This document shows, in pieces, positions 37,057 through 45,946 of a DNA stretch of 64,000 nucleotides. This DNA is from Pseudomonadota bacterium (lineage in GTDB: Bacteria; Pseudomonadota; Alphaproteobacteria; Rhodobacterales; Rhodobacteraceae), in the NCBI GenBank assembly GCA_963205235.1, contig CAUJIP010000049.1, forward strand, positions 1 to 64,000. The letters are read 5' to 3'. Position 1 is the first letter of the stretch. Each line of letters opens with the position of its first letter. The notes beneath the pieces are model-generated. The model saw nothing but the letters and a program-made list of their open reading frames with translations. It searched no databases and had not been told where the DNA came from. The translations under genes were made by a program, and so were the position numbers.

Positions 37057-38256
37057 GCTGTTCATGGCCGCCGCCCCGCCACCAAGCAACCGCGCATGTT
37101 CCTGAATGGCAAAGCGGTCGGTCATCCCGGCGACGTAATCTGCCACAATGCGCGCAAGCTCGGCCTCGCTTTTGGCCTTGGCGACATCCGCCTGCCATTC
37201 GGCGGGCAGAAGGGTGGCGTCGCGCAGGAACAGTGGAAACAGTTCATCCACCATCCGCGTCACCTCGGCCCGGACCGCCATGACCGAAGGCGCGCGATAC
37301 ATCCGGTGGAAAAGGAAACTGCGGACGGCCTTCAACTCTTGGAACAGCGGCTTTGAGAAGCGGATCACCGTTGTGCCCAACTGGCGGATATCGTCGACCG
37401 ATTTCGGTTGGGCCGATGCCAGACGGTTCTGTGCGACGGCAATCACATCCTCGACCATGCGGCCGAAGACCCGGCGCAGGGCTTCGTGGCGACGGCGCAT
37501 CTTGTCCAAGCCGGGATAGGTGCGGTCAACCTCTTCGAAAGCCGGGCCGGTGACGGGAAGCTCCATCAGGTCATCTTCGGTAAAAAGGCCGGACCTAAGA
37601 CCGTCATGCAGGTCATGGTGGGAATAGGCGACGTCGTCGGCAATGGCCGCCACCTGCGCCTCGGCGCTGGCATGGGTGTCAAGTTCAAGGTTCCACTGGG
37701 CGTTCACCTCGGCCAGGGCATAGGGCAGCGGGCCCCCCTCTTCGGAATGGGCGTGTTTCTTGTCGGCATTCGGCCCCGTCACCGGACCGTTGTGTTTCGC
37801 GATGCCTTCCAGCGTTTCCCAAGTAAGGTTCAGACCGTCGAAATCGGCATAGTGCCGTTCCAGTTTCGTGACGATCCGCAGCGCCTGCGCGTTGTGGTCG
37901 AACCCGCCATAGGGGGCCATCAGACGTTCCATCGCGTCTTCGCCGGTATGGCCAAAGGGCGTGTGGCCAAGATCATGGGCCAGCGCGACGGCTTCGGCCA
38001 GATCGGTGTTCAGGCCCAGGACCCCGGCGATGGTGCGGGCGACTTGCGCCACCTCGATCGTGTGGGTCAGGCGGGTGCGGTAATAATCGCCTTCATGTTC
38101 GACAAAGACCTGCGTCTTGTGTTTCAGGCGGCGAAAGGCGCTGGAATGGATGATCCGGTCGCGATCCCGCTGGAAGGGCGAGCGGAACGAGGACAGGTGT
38201 TCGGGCCACAAACGCCCTCGGGACGCCTCGGGCTGGCAGGCATAGGGGGCAAGCAT
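37045..38256 (-). CDS. dgt: Deoxyguanosinetriphosphate triphosphohydrolase-like protein
   Basis: 403 aa. An HD-domain hydrolase that splits dGTP (or other dNTPs) to deoxynucleoside and triphosphate. N-terminal RSPFQRDRDRIIHSSAFRRLKHKTQVFVEHEGDYYRTRLTHTIEV and HDLGHTPFGHTGE provide the metal-binding H..HD..D. Start chosen at 38256 (GAAGG 5 bases upstream). ATGs at 38292 and 38283 have poor sites. It is divergent from erpA. Confidence 0.88.
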   Translation of the reverse strand: MLAPYACQPEASRGRLWPEHLSSFRSPFQRDRDRIIHSSAFRRLKHKTQVFVEHEGDYYRTRLTHTIEVAQVARTIAGVLGLNTDLAEAVALAHDLGHTPFGHTGEDAMERLMAPYGGFDHNAQALRIVTKLERHYADFDGLNLTWETLEGIAKHNGPVTGPNADKKHAHSEEGGPLPYALAEVNAQWNLELDTHASAEAQVAAIADDVAYSHHDLHDGLRSGLFTEDDLMELPVTGPAFEEVDRTYPGLDKMRRRHEALRRVFGRMVEDVIAVAQNRLASAQPKSVDDIRQLGTTVIRFSKPLFQELKAVRSFLFHRMYRAPSVMAVRAEVTRMVDELFPLFLRDATLLPAEWQADVAKAKSEAELARIVADYVAGMTDRFAIQEHARLLGGGAAAMNSQIP

Positions 38257-38328
38257 GAGGGCCTTCACTTGTTCCGGACGCATTCCCCCCATATATTCGC
38301 TGCTCGGACCAAAGGATACGTGAACAGA

Positions 38329-38661
38329 ATGGAACTGACGCTTCCCCCCAAGGTGACCGACCGCGCGTTTGCCCGGTTGGCCGAGATTGCCGAAGCGATG
38401 GGCGAAGTGAAGCCCCTGCGCGTCGCGGTGGATGGCGGCGGCTGTTCGGGGTTCCAGTATTCGATCACGCTGGACGCCCCGGCAGAAGATGACCTTGTGC
38501 TGGAAAAGGATGGCCAGCGCGTGCTGGTCGACCAGATCAGCCTGCCCTTCCTGTCAAATGCAGTGATCGACTTTACCGACGAGCTGATCGGGGCGCGTTT
38601 CGTAGTGCAGAACCCCAATGCCAAGTCGAGCTGCGGCTGCGGCACCAGTTTCTCGATGTGA
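38329..38661 (+). CDS. erpA: A-type iron-sulphur carrier (ErpA/IscA family)
   Basis: 110 aa. Delivers [Fe-S] clusters to target proteins. Conserved Cys39 (GGGCSGFQ), Cys102 and Cys104 (SSCGCGTSF) form the carrier site. A GTG 9 bases upstream (38320) with AAAGGA just before it is an alternative start. It overlaps the following gene as GTGA (38658-38661). Confidence 0.9.
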   Translation: MELTLPPKVTDRAFARLAEIAEAMGEVKPLRVAVDGGGCSGFQYSITLDAPAEDDLVLEKDGQRVLVDQISLPFLSNAVIDFTDELIGARFVVQNPNAKSSCGCGTSFSM

Positions 38662-39386
38662 CGCGGCCTGACGGACGCGACGGGGTGAAGACTGTCCTGC
38701 TGCTTGGCTCGGCGCCGATGGCCGCCGAAGCAGGTCATTGGCCGCAAGCGCCCTTTGACCGGATCGTTGCGATCAACAACGCCTGGCGGATCAGGCCCGA
38801 CTGGACCCATGCGATCTATCCATGGGATTTTCCGCCCGACCGCCACCCCGTGGCCGAGCCCGGTCAGACCCTGGTGACCGAAGATGATTTCGTCCCCGCG
38901 CAGAACGCCTATGGCGGCTTTGTCTATGGCGGCGCGACCATGGCCTATACCGCCGCCTATTGGGTGCTGCACGCGCTGCGCCCCAGGGTCATCGCCGTTT
39001 TCGGCTGCGACATGCAGTACCCCGCGACCGGAGCCACGCATTTTTACGGCACCGGCAGCCCCGACCCTTTGCGCGCCGACATCACCCTGCGGTCGCTGGA
39101 GGGGAAATCGGCGCGACTGATGGCGCTGGCCGCCCGTCAGGGCTGCGCGATCGTCAACCTGTCTACGGGTCCGTCGCGGCTGGTCTTCCCCCGCTGCGCG
39201 CTGGATGACGTCGCTGCCGCAAAACCCCATATCTTTGCCGAAGACCTGGTCACCCAAGCGCTAAGCCGAGAGGCGGACCTGGGCTACACCACCCCGTCGG
39301 GCCGGTATTGGGAGGAGTTGCACCGCTTTGATGCAGCACAGATCGACCGGTTGGATGCGCTTTGGCTGGCGACAGTCGCAGCATGA
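38658..39386 (+). CDS. Uncharacterised protein, MptE/glycosyltransferase-like Rossmann fold suspected
   Basis: 242 aa. GTG start, coupled to erpA by a GTGA overlap. It begins KTVLLLGSAPMAAEA (a Rossmann-type nucleotide-binding glycine region) and continues DRIVAINNAWRI, YGGFVYGGATMAYTAAYWVLHALRPRVIAVFGCDMQYP. The pattern resembles proteins that recognise glycans or pterins (DUF115/MptE-like), but I cannot name a family firmly. The coupling to an Fe-S carrier is notable. Function unknown. Confidence 0.65.
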   Translation: MTRPDGRDGVKTVLLLGSAPMAAEAGHWPQAPFDRIVAINNAWRIRPDWTHAIYPWDFPPDRHPVAEPGQTLVTEDDFVPAQNAYGGFVYGGATMAYTAAYWVLHALRPRVIAVFGCDMQYPATGATHFYGTGSPDPLRADITLRSLEGKSARLMALAARQGCAIVNLSTGPSRLVFPRCALDDVAAAKPHIFAEDLVTQALSREADLGYTTPSGRYWEELHRFDAAQIDRLDALWLATVAA

Positions 39387-39442
39387 CGGCTTGAACCCTC
39401 GGGCCGGTCGGGCCTAGAACGGGAAAACCGAAGGGGCCACCG

Positions 39443-40222
39443 ATGAAACTTGCAAGCTTCAACATCAACGGCATCAAGGCGCGGATCGAGGCGCTGACCC
39501 TTTGGCTGGCAGAGGCCGCGCCGGATGTTGTCGTCCTGCAAGAGATCAAGTCGGTCGACGAGAACTTCCCCCGCGAGCCGTTCGAAGCCTTGGGCTACCG
39601 CGTCGAGACGCATGGACAAAAAGCGTTCAACGGGGTGGCGATCCTGTCGAAACTGCCGCTTTCCGACATCCGGCGCGGCTTGCCGGGGGACGAGAGCGAC
39701 GAACAGGCGCGCTGGATCGAGGCGGTGGTGGATGCGGGGCGACCGATCCGCGTTTGTGGGCTTTACTTGCCGAACGGCAACCCTGCGCCGGGTCCGAAGT
39801 ATGACTACAAACTGGCATGGATGGCGCGGATGGAAACGCGGGTGCGCGATCTGCTGGCATCCGAGGAAGCCTTTGTCTGCCTTGGCGACTATAACGTCAT
39901 TCCGCAAGCCGTGGACGCAGCCAAGCCCGAGGCATGGGTCACCGATGCACTTTACCTGCCGCAAAGCCGCGAAGCGCTGCGCCGGATCGAGAACTTGGGT
40001 CTGACCGAGGCGATCCGCACCCGCCTGCCCGGCCCAGGTGTCTATACGTTCTGGGATTTCCAGGCTGGCGCGTGGGAGCGCAACAACGGCATCCGGATCG
40101 ACCATGTGATGCTGTCGCCGCAAGCCGCCGACCGGCTGGAAGACGCGGGCATCGACAAGGCCGAACGCGGCAAGGACAAGCCTTCGGACCATGTGCCGGT
40201 CTGGGTAAGAATGGCAGCGTGA
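39443..40222 (+). CDS. xthA: Exodeoxyribonuclease III (AP endonuclease)
   Basis: 259 aa. Repairs abasic sites. Blocks NINGIKAR, LQEIKS (metal-binding Glu), GDYNVIP, NGIRIDHVMLS and KPSDHVPVW (catalytic Asp-His) are complete and in order. The next gene starts five bases downstream. Confidence 0.95.
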   Translation: MKLASFNINGIKARIEALTLWLAEAAPDVVVLQEIKSVDENFPREPFEALGYRVETHGQKAFNGVAILSKLPLSDIRRGLPGDESDEQARWIEAVVDAGRPIRVCGLYLPNGNPAPGPKYDYKLAWMARMETRVRDLLASEEAFVCLGDYNVIPQAVDAAKPEAWVTDALYLPQSREALRRIENLGLTEAIRTRLPGPGVYTFWDFQAGAWERNNGIRIDHVMLSPQAADRLEDAGIDKAERGKDKPSDHVPVWVRMAA

Positions 40223-40226
40223 TCCG

Positions 40227-41516
40227 ATGACCTTTCCGGAAGGCTGGCCCGATACCTGGTACGCCCGCACAGCAGAGGACCAACGCCCGCGCGCGCGCCT
40301 GACCGGGCCTGCCGAAGCCGATGTGATCATCGTCGGCGCGGGGCTGGCGGGTCTGACGACCGCCTTGCATCTTGCCCGCGCCGGGTTGAAACCCCTGGTG
40401 CTGGAGGCACAGTCGGTTGGCTTCGGCGCCTCGGGTCGGAACGGGGGCCTTGTCAGTCCGGCCTTTGCTGGCGGCGATGACGCGATCCGCAAGCGGGTGG
40501 GCGAAGATCAGGCCAAGGCGCTGCATCGCCTGTCGATCGAAGGTGTTGAACATCTGCGCGACACGATCCGCGAACTTCAGATCACGGGGGCCGATCCGGT
40601 TCCGGGCCTTCTGTCGCTGCGCCGTTTTGATCAGGCGCAGGACCTTAAGGACCATGTCGAGGATTTCGCGCAGACCTATGGCTACCAGATGACCTATCTG
40701 GACCGGAAGGCGCTGGCCGGGCACGTCACCAGCCCGCGCTACTTCCATGCGATCCACGACCCGAACGCCTTTCACATCCATCCGCTGAACACGCTTCGCG
40801 CCATCGCGACCGAGGTCGAGAGGTTGGGCGGGGTGATCCACGATTCCTCGCCGGTCATTGACGCCGACATCACGGGTGCGACCAAGCGGGTAAGCACACC
40901 GCAAGGCCGCGCAAGCGCCCCGCGCATCGTCTTTGCGACCGGGGGCTATACTGGCCCGCTGATCCCGCGCCTGCGCCGCGCCGTGCTGCCGATTGCCACC
41001 TACATGATGATCACCGAGCCCGCGCCCAAGCTGATCGCCACGGCGATCAAGACCCGCGCCTGCATGTATGACGACCGCCGCGCCGGGGATTACTATCGCC
41101 TTGTGGAAGGCGGAGCGCGGCTGTTGTGGGGCGGGCGGATCACCACCCGCGCGGCCGATCCGGCCGGAATTGCCCGCGAACTGCGGCGCGAAATGCTGAC
41201 GGCCTATCCGCAGCTTGCCGACCTTAGGACCGAACTCAGCTGGTCCGGCCTGATGGGCTATGCCCGCCACCTGATGCCGCAGCTTGGGCAAATGGCCCCG
41301 GATGCCTGGCATATCACCGCCTTCGGCGGGCACGGGCTGAACACGACCGCGATTGCCGGCAAGGTCCTGGCCGAGGCGATCCTGGACGAGACCGACCGCA
41401 TCAAGCTGTTCGCCCCCTTCGGTCTGGACTGGGCCGGGGGCAAGGCGGGGCTGATTGCGGCGCAGCTTACCTATTGGAAGCTGCAATTGCAGGACTGGTG
41501 GCGCGAGCGGGGCTAG
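40227..41516 (+). CDS. FAD-dependent amine oxidoreductase (DAO family, PuuB-like)
   Basis: 429 aa. The N-terminal FAD motif VIIVGAGLAGLTTALHLARAG follows a ~30-residue lead WYARTA. FGASGRNGGLV is the PuuB/gamma-glutamylputrescine oxidase signature in the DAO superfamily. The C-terminal ITAFGGHGLNTT is a second flavin contact. Substrate is probably a polyamine derivative or other secondary amine, from sequence similarity only. It starts 5 bases after xthA. Its stop shares CTAG with the stop of the convergent monooxygenase gene. Confidence 0.82.
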   Translation: MTFPEGWPDTWYARTAEDQRPRARLTGPAEADVIIVGAGLAGLTTALHLARAGLKPLVLEAQSVGFGASGRNGGLVSPAFAGGDDAIRKRVGEDQAKALHRLSIEGVEHLRDTIRELQITGADPVPGLLSLRRFDQAQDLKDHVEDFAQTYGYQMTYLDRKALAGHVTSPRYFHAIHDPNAFHIHPLNTLRAIATEVERLGGVIHDSSPVIDADITGATKRVSTPQGRASAPRIVFATGGYTGPLIPRLRRAVLPIATYMMITEPAPKLIATAIKTRACMYDDRRAGDYYRLVEGGARLLWGGRITTRAADPAGIARELRREMLTAYPQLADLRTELSWSGLMGYARHLMPQLGQMAPDAWHITAFGGHGLNTTAIAGKVLAEAILDETDRIKLFAPFGLDWAGGKAGLIAAQLTYWKLQLQDWWRERG

Positions 41517-42703
41517 ACCCCGGCTTGCGTGACGTCATGGCCATAAAGCCAGTCGAACCGGTTCAGCATCGCGGCAGGTGCCATTCGACCCAGAATCCGC
41601 AGGCCGGTGTGACCCACCACGCGGGGCAACCCCTTCAGGTGATAGGCGCGCGCATTGGCATTCGCGGCCCCGACGATCCGGGTACAGCGGGGCTTGCGCG
41701 CCGCCTGATAGGCCTGCAAGGCCGCAGCAACCGTGTCATGCCGGGCCAATGCATCGGCCAGCACCCAGGCATCCTCCAACCCCATGCTGGCCCCTTGCGC
41801 AAGGAAGGGCAGCGTCGGATGGGCGGCATCACCCAGGATTGCCGCCGCCCCTTCGGGCAAAAGCTTTATCCAGTCGCGCGCCACCTCATGCCGGAAAAGG
41901 CCCCAAAGCCAGGGATCCTCGACCTGATCCAGCCAGCCGCGCACCCGCGGTGAAAAGCCTTCGAAGGCCAATCGCAAATCCATGCTGTCATCGCGCAGGG
42001 TCCAGCTTTCCTCGGCCCAGCGTTTGCGTTCCTCTACGGCGACGATATTGCGCAGGGTGCCACCGCGCAGCGGGTAGCTGACCAGATGCCGACCCGGCCC
42101 CATGTGAACCTCGGCCACCGGACGCGCGCCCGCTTCTGCCGGGATCACGGCACGCCAGGCAACCTGACCGGTGAAGAAGGGCGTTTCCGCCCCGTTCAGC
42201 ACGGCGCGCAGCCGCGAATGCAGCCCGTCCGCCCCGACCAGAAGCCCGGTCTCGAACCTTTCGCCGGTCTCAAGCGTGACTGCAGGCCGGGATTCTGACA
42301 GATCCACCGCCACAACCCGCGACAAAAGCCGCAGGGTGACCCCGGCCTCGGTCGCGCCTTTCAGCAACAGCGCGATCAGGTCGGCGCGGTGCAGGAAGTG
42401 ATAGCCCTGCCCCGGTCGCAACCGCGCGAGGTCAAGCCGTGCAACGCCTTCGCCCGATGGACCGTCGATCAGCGAGACCGCCTCGCCCCGCATGGAGGCC
42501 GCGTCCAGCGCCCCTTGCAGGCCCAGCCCCCGCAACACCGAGGCCCCATTGGGTGAAATCTGCAGCCCCGCCCCGACTTCGCGGATGGCGTCGGCCTGTT
42601 CCAGCACCGTGACCGCGGCCCCGCGCAAGGCCAGGGCCCGCGCGACCGCAAGGCCCGCGACGCCTGCGCCAAGGACAGTGACGGATTGACCGATCAGGCT
42701 CAT
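41513..42703 (-). CDS. FAD-dependent monooxygenase (salicylate / hydroxynicotinate hydroxylase type)
   Basis: 396 aa. GAGVAGLAVARALALRG, the NADH-region VGADGLHSRLR and the FAD GDAAHPTLPFLAQGASMGLEDA are the three hallmark motifs of group A flavoprotein hydroxylases. Substrate is probably an aromatic acid. The gene begins 8 bases after the end of a strong terminator for dksA, so its promoter must lie inside or before that structure. The two stops at 41513-41516 overlap as CTAG. Confidence 0.88.
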   Translation of the reverse strand: MSLIGQSVTVLGAGVAGLAVARALALRGAAVTVLEQADAIREVGAGLQISPNGASVLRGLGLQGALDAASMRGEAVSLIDGPSGEGVARLDLARLRPGQGYHFLHRADLIALLLKGATEAGVTLRLLSRVVAVDLSESRPAVTLETGERFETGLLVGADGLHSRLRAVLNGAETPFFTGQVAWRAVIPAEAGARPVAEVHMGPGRHLVSYPLRGGTLRNIVAVEERKRWAEESWTLRDDSMDLRLAFEGFSPRVRGWLDQVEDPWLWGLFRHEVARDWIKLLPEGAAAILGDAAHPTLPFLAQGASMGLEDAWVLADALARHDTVAAALQAYQAARKPRCTRIVGAANANARAYHLKGLPRVVGHTGLRILGRMAPAAMLNRFDWLYGHDVTQAGV

Positions 42704-42711
42704 GTCAGACC

Positions 42712-42746
42712 CCCAAAAAACAAACGCCGGACCCTTGGGCCCGGCG
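42712..42746 (-). terminator. Rho-independent terminator of dksA
   Basis: Minus-strand stem CGCCGGGCCC / GGGTCCGGCG (10 bp with one G-U pair), loop AA, followed by TTTGTTTTTT. One of the cleanest terminators in the window. A weaker hairpin with a seven-T run lies between it and the dksA stop. Confidence 0.9.
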
Positions 42747-42773
42747 CTTCAAAAAAAGAACGCCGGGCGGGCG

Positions 42774-43196
42774 TCAGTCGTCGCGATGCACCTTTTCGCG
42801 GCGTTCGTGTTTTTCCTGCGCTTCCAGCGTCATCGTGGCGATGGGGCGTGCATCCAGCCGCTTGAGGCTGATCTGTTCGCCACTGACTTCGCAATAACCG
42901 AATTCGCCATTCTCGATCCGGCGCAGCGCGGCATCGATCTTCGAGACCAGCTTGCGCTGCCGGTCCCGCGTGCGAAGTTCCAGCGCACGGTCGGTTTCTT
43001 CGGACGCGCGGTCGGCGATGTCGGGGACGTTGCGCGCGCTTTCCTGCAGGCTGTCGATGGTTTCTGCCGACTGGTCCAAAAGCTCTTGCTTCCAGACCAG
43101 AAGCTTGCGGCGGAAATATTCCAGCTGACGCTCGTTCATGAAGGGCTCGTCCTCGGCGGGACGATAGTCGTCAGGCAGGAAAACTTCGGCCTTCAT
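42774..43196 (-). CDS. dksA: RNA polymerase-binding transcription factor DksA
   Basis: 140 aa. Works with ppGpp at the RNA polymerase secondary channel. The coiled-coil tip Asp59, Asp62 and Ala64 (DIADRA) matches E. coli D71/D74/A76. Of the four zinc-finger cysteines only Cys102 remains. The other three positions are Ser105, Thr123 and Ala126, a single-cysteine form also known in Rhodobacter. An in-frame ATG at 43247 with CAGGAG upstream would add 17 residues. I prefer 43196 (GGAGAG upstream) because Rhodobacter DksA starts MKAEVFLP. Confidence 0.9.
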   Translation of the reverse strand: MKAEVFLPDDYRPAEDEPFMNERQLEYFRRKLLVWKQELLDQSAETIDSLQESARNVPDIADRASEETDRALELRTRDRQRKLVSKIDAALRRIENGEFGYCEVSGEQISLKRLDARPIATMTLEAQEKHERREKVHRDD

Positions 43197-43367
43197 CGCA
43201 GCTCTCTCCTTCGCGTCGGATCGCTCCGACAGGTGGGCTTCTGTCATGATGCGCTCCTGTTGGCGCGCCGTGTATCCCAAGGCCAAGCGATTGTCACTAG
43301 CGGTTGCGCAGAATTCCCTTGGCCGGTAGGGTCTGCACATCCCCAAAGGCAGCCTCTTGAAAGCACG

Positions 43368-44207
43368 ATGAAATTCGCAACGACTGAAAGCTATGTGGCC
43401 ACCGATGACCTGACCCAGGCCGTGAATGCCGCCGTGCTTCTGGCGCGTCCGCTGCTGGTCAAGGGCGAACCCGGCACCGGCAAGACCGAACTGGCCAGAC
43501 AGGTTGCCACCGCTTTGGGCATGCCCTTGATCGAATGGCATGTGAAATCGACAACCAAGGCGCAGCAGGGGCTTTACGAATACGATGCCGTCAGCCGGTT
43601 GCGTGACAGCCAGCTTGGCGATGCGCGGGTGCATGAGGTGCGCAATTACATCCGCAAGGGCAAGCTGTGGCAGGCCTTCGATGCCGACGCGCGGGTCGTG
43701 CTGCTGATCGACGAGATCGACAAGGCCGACATCGAGTTTCCGAATGACCTTCTCCAGGAACTCGACCGGATGGAGTTTCACGTCTACGAGACGGGCGAGA
43801 CCATCCGCGCCAGACAGCGTCCGGTGGTCATCATCACTTCAAATAACGAGAAAGAGCTTCCCGACGCCTTCCTGCGGCGCTGCTTCTTTCACTACATCCG
43901 CTTTCCCGACCCCGAGACGCTGGCCGCCATCGTCCGGATGCATTTTCCCGGCATCAAAGAGGCCTTGCTGGCCGAGGCCCTGACCCGTTTCTTCGAAATC
44001 CGCGAGGTGCCGGGGCTGAAGAAAAAGCCGTCAACTTCCGAAGTGCTGGATTGGCTTCGCCTGCTTCTGGCCGAGGATATGACACCCGAGGATCTGCGGA
44101 AGGAAGCCAAGAACAGCCTGCCCCGACTGCATGGCGCGCTGCTGAAGAACGAACAGGATGTGCAGCTTTTCGAGCGCCTTGCCTTCATGTCACGCGGTCA
44201 AAGATAG
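43368..44207 (+). CDS. MoxR-type AAA+ ATPase
   Basis: 279 aa. Walker A GEPGTGKT (33-40), Walker B VLLIDEIDKAD (~107) and sensor 1 IITSNNEKELPDAFLRR fit the MoxR/AAA_5 group, chaperone-like ATPases that work with von Willebrand factor A proteins. A VWA gene lies 1.7 kb downstream (45947) on the same strand, the expected partner. The dksA promoter region is shared divergently. Confidence 0.9.
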   Translation: MKFATTESYVATDDLTQAVNAAVLLARPLLVKGEPGTGKTELARQVATALGMPLIEWHVKSTTKAQQGLYEYDAVSRLRDSQLGDARVHEVRNYIRKGKLWQAFDADARVVLLIDEIDKADIEFPNDLLQELDRMEFHVYETGETIRARQRPVVIITSNNEKELPDAFLRRCFFHYIRFPDPETLAAIVRMHFPGIKEALLAEALTRFFEIREVPGLKKKPSTSEVLDWLRLLLAEDMTPEDLRKEAKNSLPRLHGALLKNEQDVQLFERLAFMSRGQR

Positions 44208-44425
44208 CGAATCGATTCCCGGTCTGTGCTGTGCGCGCCGAACCTCAGGCAGCCGATCTGTAACAATCCGTGATACCTGTGGATAAATCCTGCGCCCCGG
44301 ATCACTTTAACCACGATGGATAGTGGTCGGAAAATTCGTGGTTTTTCCCGAATTGACTCCTGTGGGGTGCGGGTCCGACACTGACCCCGCCCCAGCTGCC
44401 GGGGCGTTGCCGGATCGGACCTGCC

Positions 44426-45736
44426 ATGCGTCTGCCCCTTGTCGTTGCTGCGTTCGCAGCCCTGTCTGCCTGCGCGCCACCGGCGCAGGTGTCGATGAAC
44501 CAGCCCATATCCGGTGTCGGATTCGGCACGCCCAGCCTGCCCCGCAGCGGCACCCCGGTCGCCGGTTCCGCCTCGCTGACGCGCAACTTCATGGACCTGA
44601 CCTTCGCCATGGAAAGCGGGCGTGAGCTTTCGACCTTCTCGCGCTTTGAAGGGCCGATAACGGTGGCTCTTGCAGGCGATGTGCCCGCTTCGGCGGCAAA
44701 GGATCTTGCAGCGGTGATTGCGCGACTGCAGACCGAAGCCGGGATCGACATTCACCCCGCCACCGGCGCAGGGCGGATCACGATCGAATTCGCCAGTCGG
44801 GCGGAATTACGTCACCTTGCCCCGACAGCCGCCTGCTTTGTCGTCCCCAACGTAAGCTCGCTGGCGGACTACCGCCAGAAGCGCGGCACCGATGCGGTCG
44901 ACTGGGCCCTTGTCACCCGCCGCGATACCGCCGCCATCTTCATTCCCGCCGATACCAGCCCGCAGGAAGTGCGCGATTGCCTGCATGAAGAACTGGCGCA
45001 AGCCCTTGGCCCGTTGAACGACCTTTACCGGTTGTCCGACAGCGTGTTCAACGACGACAACTTCCATTCGGTCCTGACCGGCTTTGACATGGAAATCCTG
45101 CGTCTGACCTATTCGCCCCAGTTGCAGACGGGAATGAGCCGAATCGAAGTTGCCGCCCTAATTGGCGCATCGGGTGAAGTTTCGGCACCCTCCTCGCCCG
45201 AATGGGCGCGCGCCATCGAAACCGCCCTTGGCCATTCTGGCGGGCTTGCCTCGCGGCAGGCTTCTGCCGAAAAGGCGCTTTCGCTGGCTTTGTCCGCCGG
45301 TTGGCAGGATAGCCGCACGGCGTTCAGCTATTTCGCCGTTGGCCGCTTGCTTGCCGGCAGCGATCCCGAGCGCGCGTTTGACGCCTTTACAGCGGCTTCG
45401 GCGATCTATGCCCGGGTGCCAGGGGGCGATCTGCAGATGGCCCATGTCGACATGCAACTGGCCGCCATGGCACTGGCCAGCGGGCTTTCCGACGATGCCA
45501 TTCGACTGGCCGACCGGGCGATCCCCGTGGTCCGGCAGTATGAGAATTACGCCCTTCTTGCCACGCTGATGCTGATCAAGGCCGAAGCGCTGGAGCAGCA
45601 GGGAGAGACCGCCGCCGCTGCGGCACTGCGGCTCGACTCTCGGCCCTACGCAAGCTATGGCTTCGGGCCAGAAGCTGTGGTCAAGGCCCGGATGCGCGAC
45701 ATTGCATCCGTGGCACAACGGTCGACAGCGGGCTAA
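44426..45736 (+). CDS. DUF2927 lipoprotein
   Basis: 436 aa. Signal peptide ending in the lipobox LSAC (lipid on the Cys), so a membrane-anchored periplasmic protein. The first half (FARFEGPITV.., AACFVVPN, RDCLHEELAQALGPLNDLYRLSDSVFNDDNFHSVLTGFDMEILRLTY) is DUF2927-like, with a zinc-protease-like HEE(L) element. The second half is helical and may be a TPR-like repeat. Function unknown. First gene of the DUF2927-mini protein-VWA unit. Confidence 0.75.
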   Translation: MRLPLVVAAFAALSACAPPAQVSMNQPISGVGFGTPSLPRSGTPVAGSASLTRNFMDLTFAMESGRELSTFSRFEGPITVALAGDVPASAAKDLAAVIARLQTEAGIDIHPATGAGRITIEFASRAELRHLAPTAACFVVPNVSSLADYRQKRGTDAVDWALVTRRDTAAIFIPADTSPQEVRDCLHEELAQALGPLNDLYRLSDSVFNDDNFHSVLTGFDMEILRLTYSPQLQTGMSRIEVAALIGASGEVSAPSSPEWARAIETALGHSGGLASRQASAEKALSLALSAGWQDSRTAFSYFAVGRLLAGSDPERAFDAFTAASAIYARVPGGDLQMAHVDMQLAAMALASGLSDDAIRLADRAIPVVRQYENYALLATLMLIKAEALEQQGETAAAAALRLDSRPYASYGFGPEAVVKARMRDIASVAQRSTAG

Positions 45737-45770
45737 GGGGCGGCAGAAGACGCCCTGGAAATGGGGCAAG

Positions 45771-45941
45771 ATGTTCGTGATCGGCGGTTTTCTTCTGGGC
45801 GCAATCGGCGGCGGCCTTCGGGCGCGGGCCCGTGGCGGCAAGGCAGCCGATATCGCGCAATATGCCACTGTCTACGGGATTCTTTTCGGTCTGCTCGGGC
45901 TGTTCATCACCATCTATCTTGACCGCATGCTGCGCGGCTGA
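45771..45941 (+). CDS. 56-aa membrane protein
   Basis: Start at 45771 (GGGGCAAG upstream). MFVIGGFLLGAIGGGLRARARGGKAADIAQYATVYGILFGLLGLFITIYLDRML contains two hydrophobic segments separated by a basic loop, a compact helical hairpin. I recall similar tiny proteins in Rhodobacteraceae next to MoxR/VWA genes. Function unknown. It ends 5 bases before the VWA gene. Confidence 0.6.
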   Translation: MFVIGGFLLGAIGGGLRARARGGKAADIAQYATVYGILFGLLGLFITIYLDRMLRG

Positions 45942-45946
45942 CGCTG

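Noticed and set aside
44278-44286. Perfect DnaA box (TGTGGATAA / TTATCCACA)
   Set aside because: A single 9-mer expected about once by chance in this length, with no cluster, no dnaA/dnaN/hemE neighbour and no A+T-rich unwinding region.
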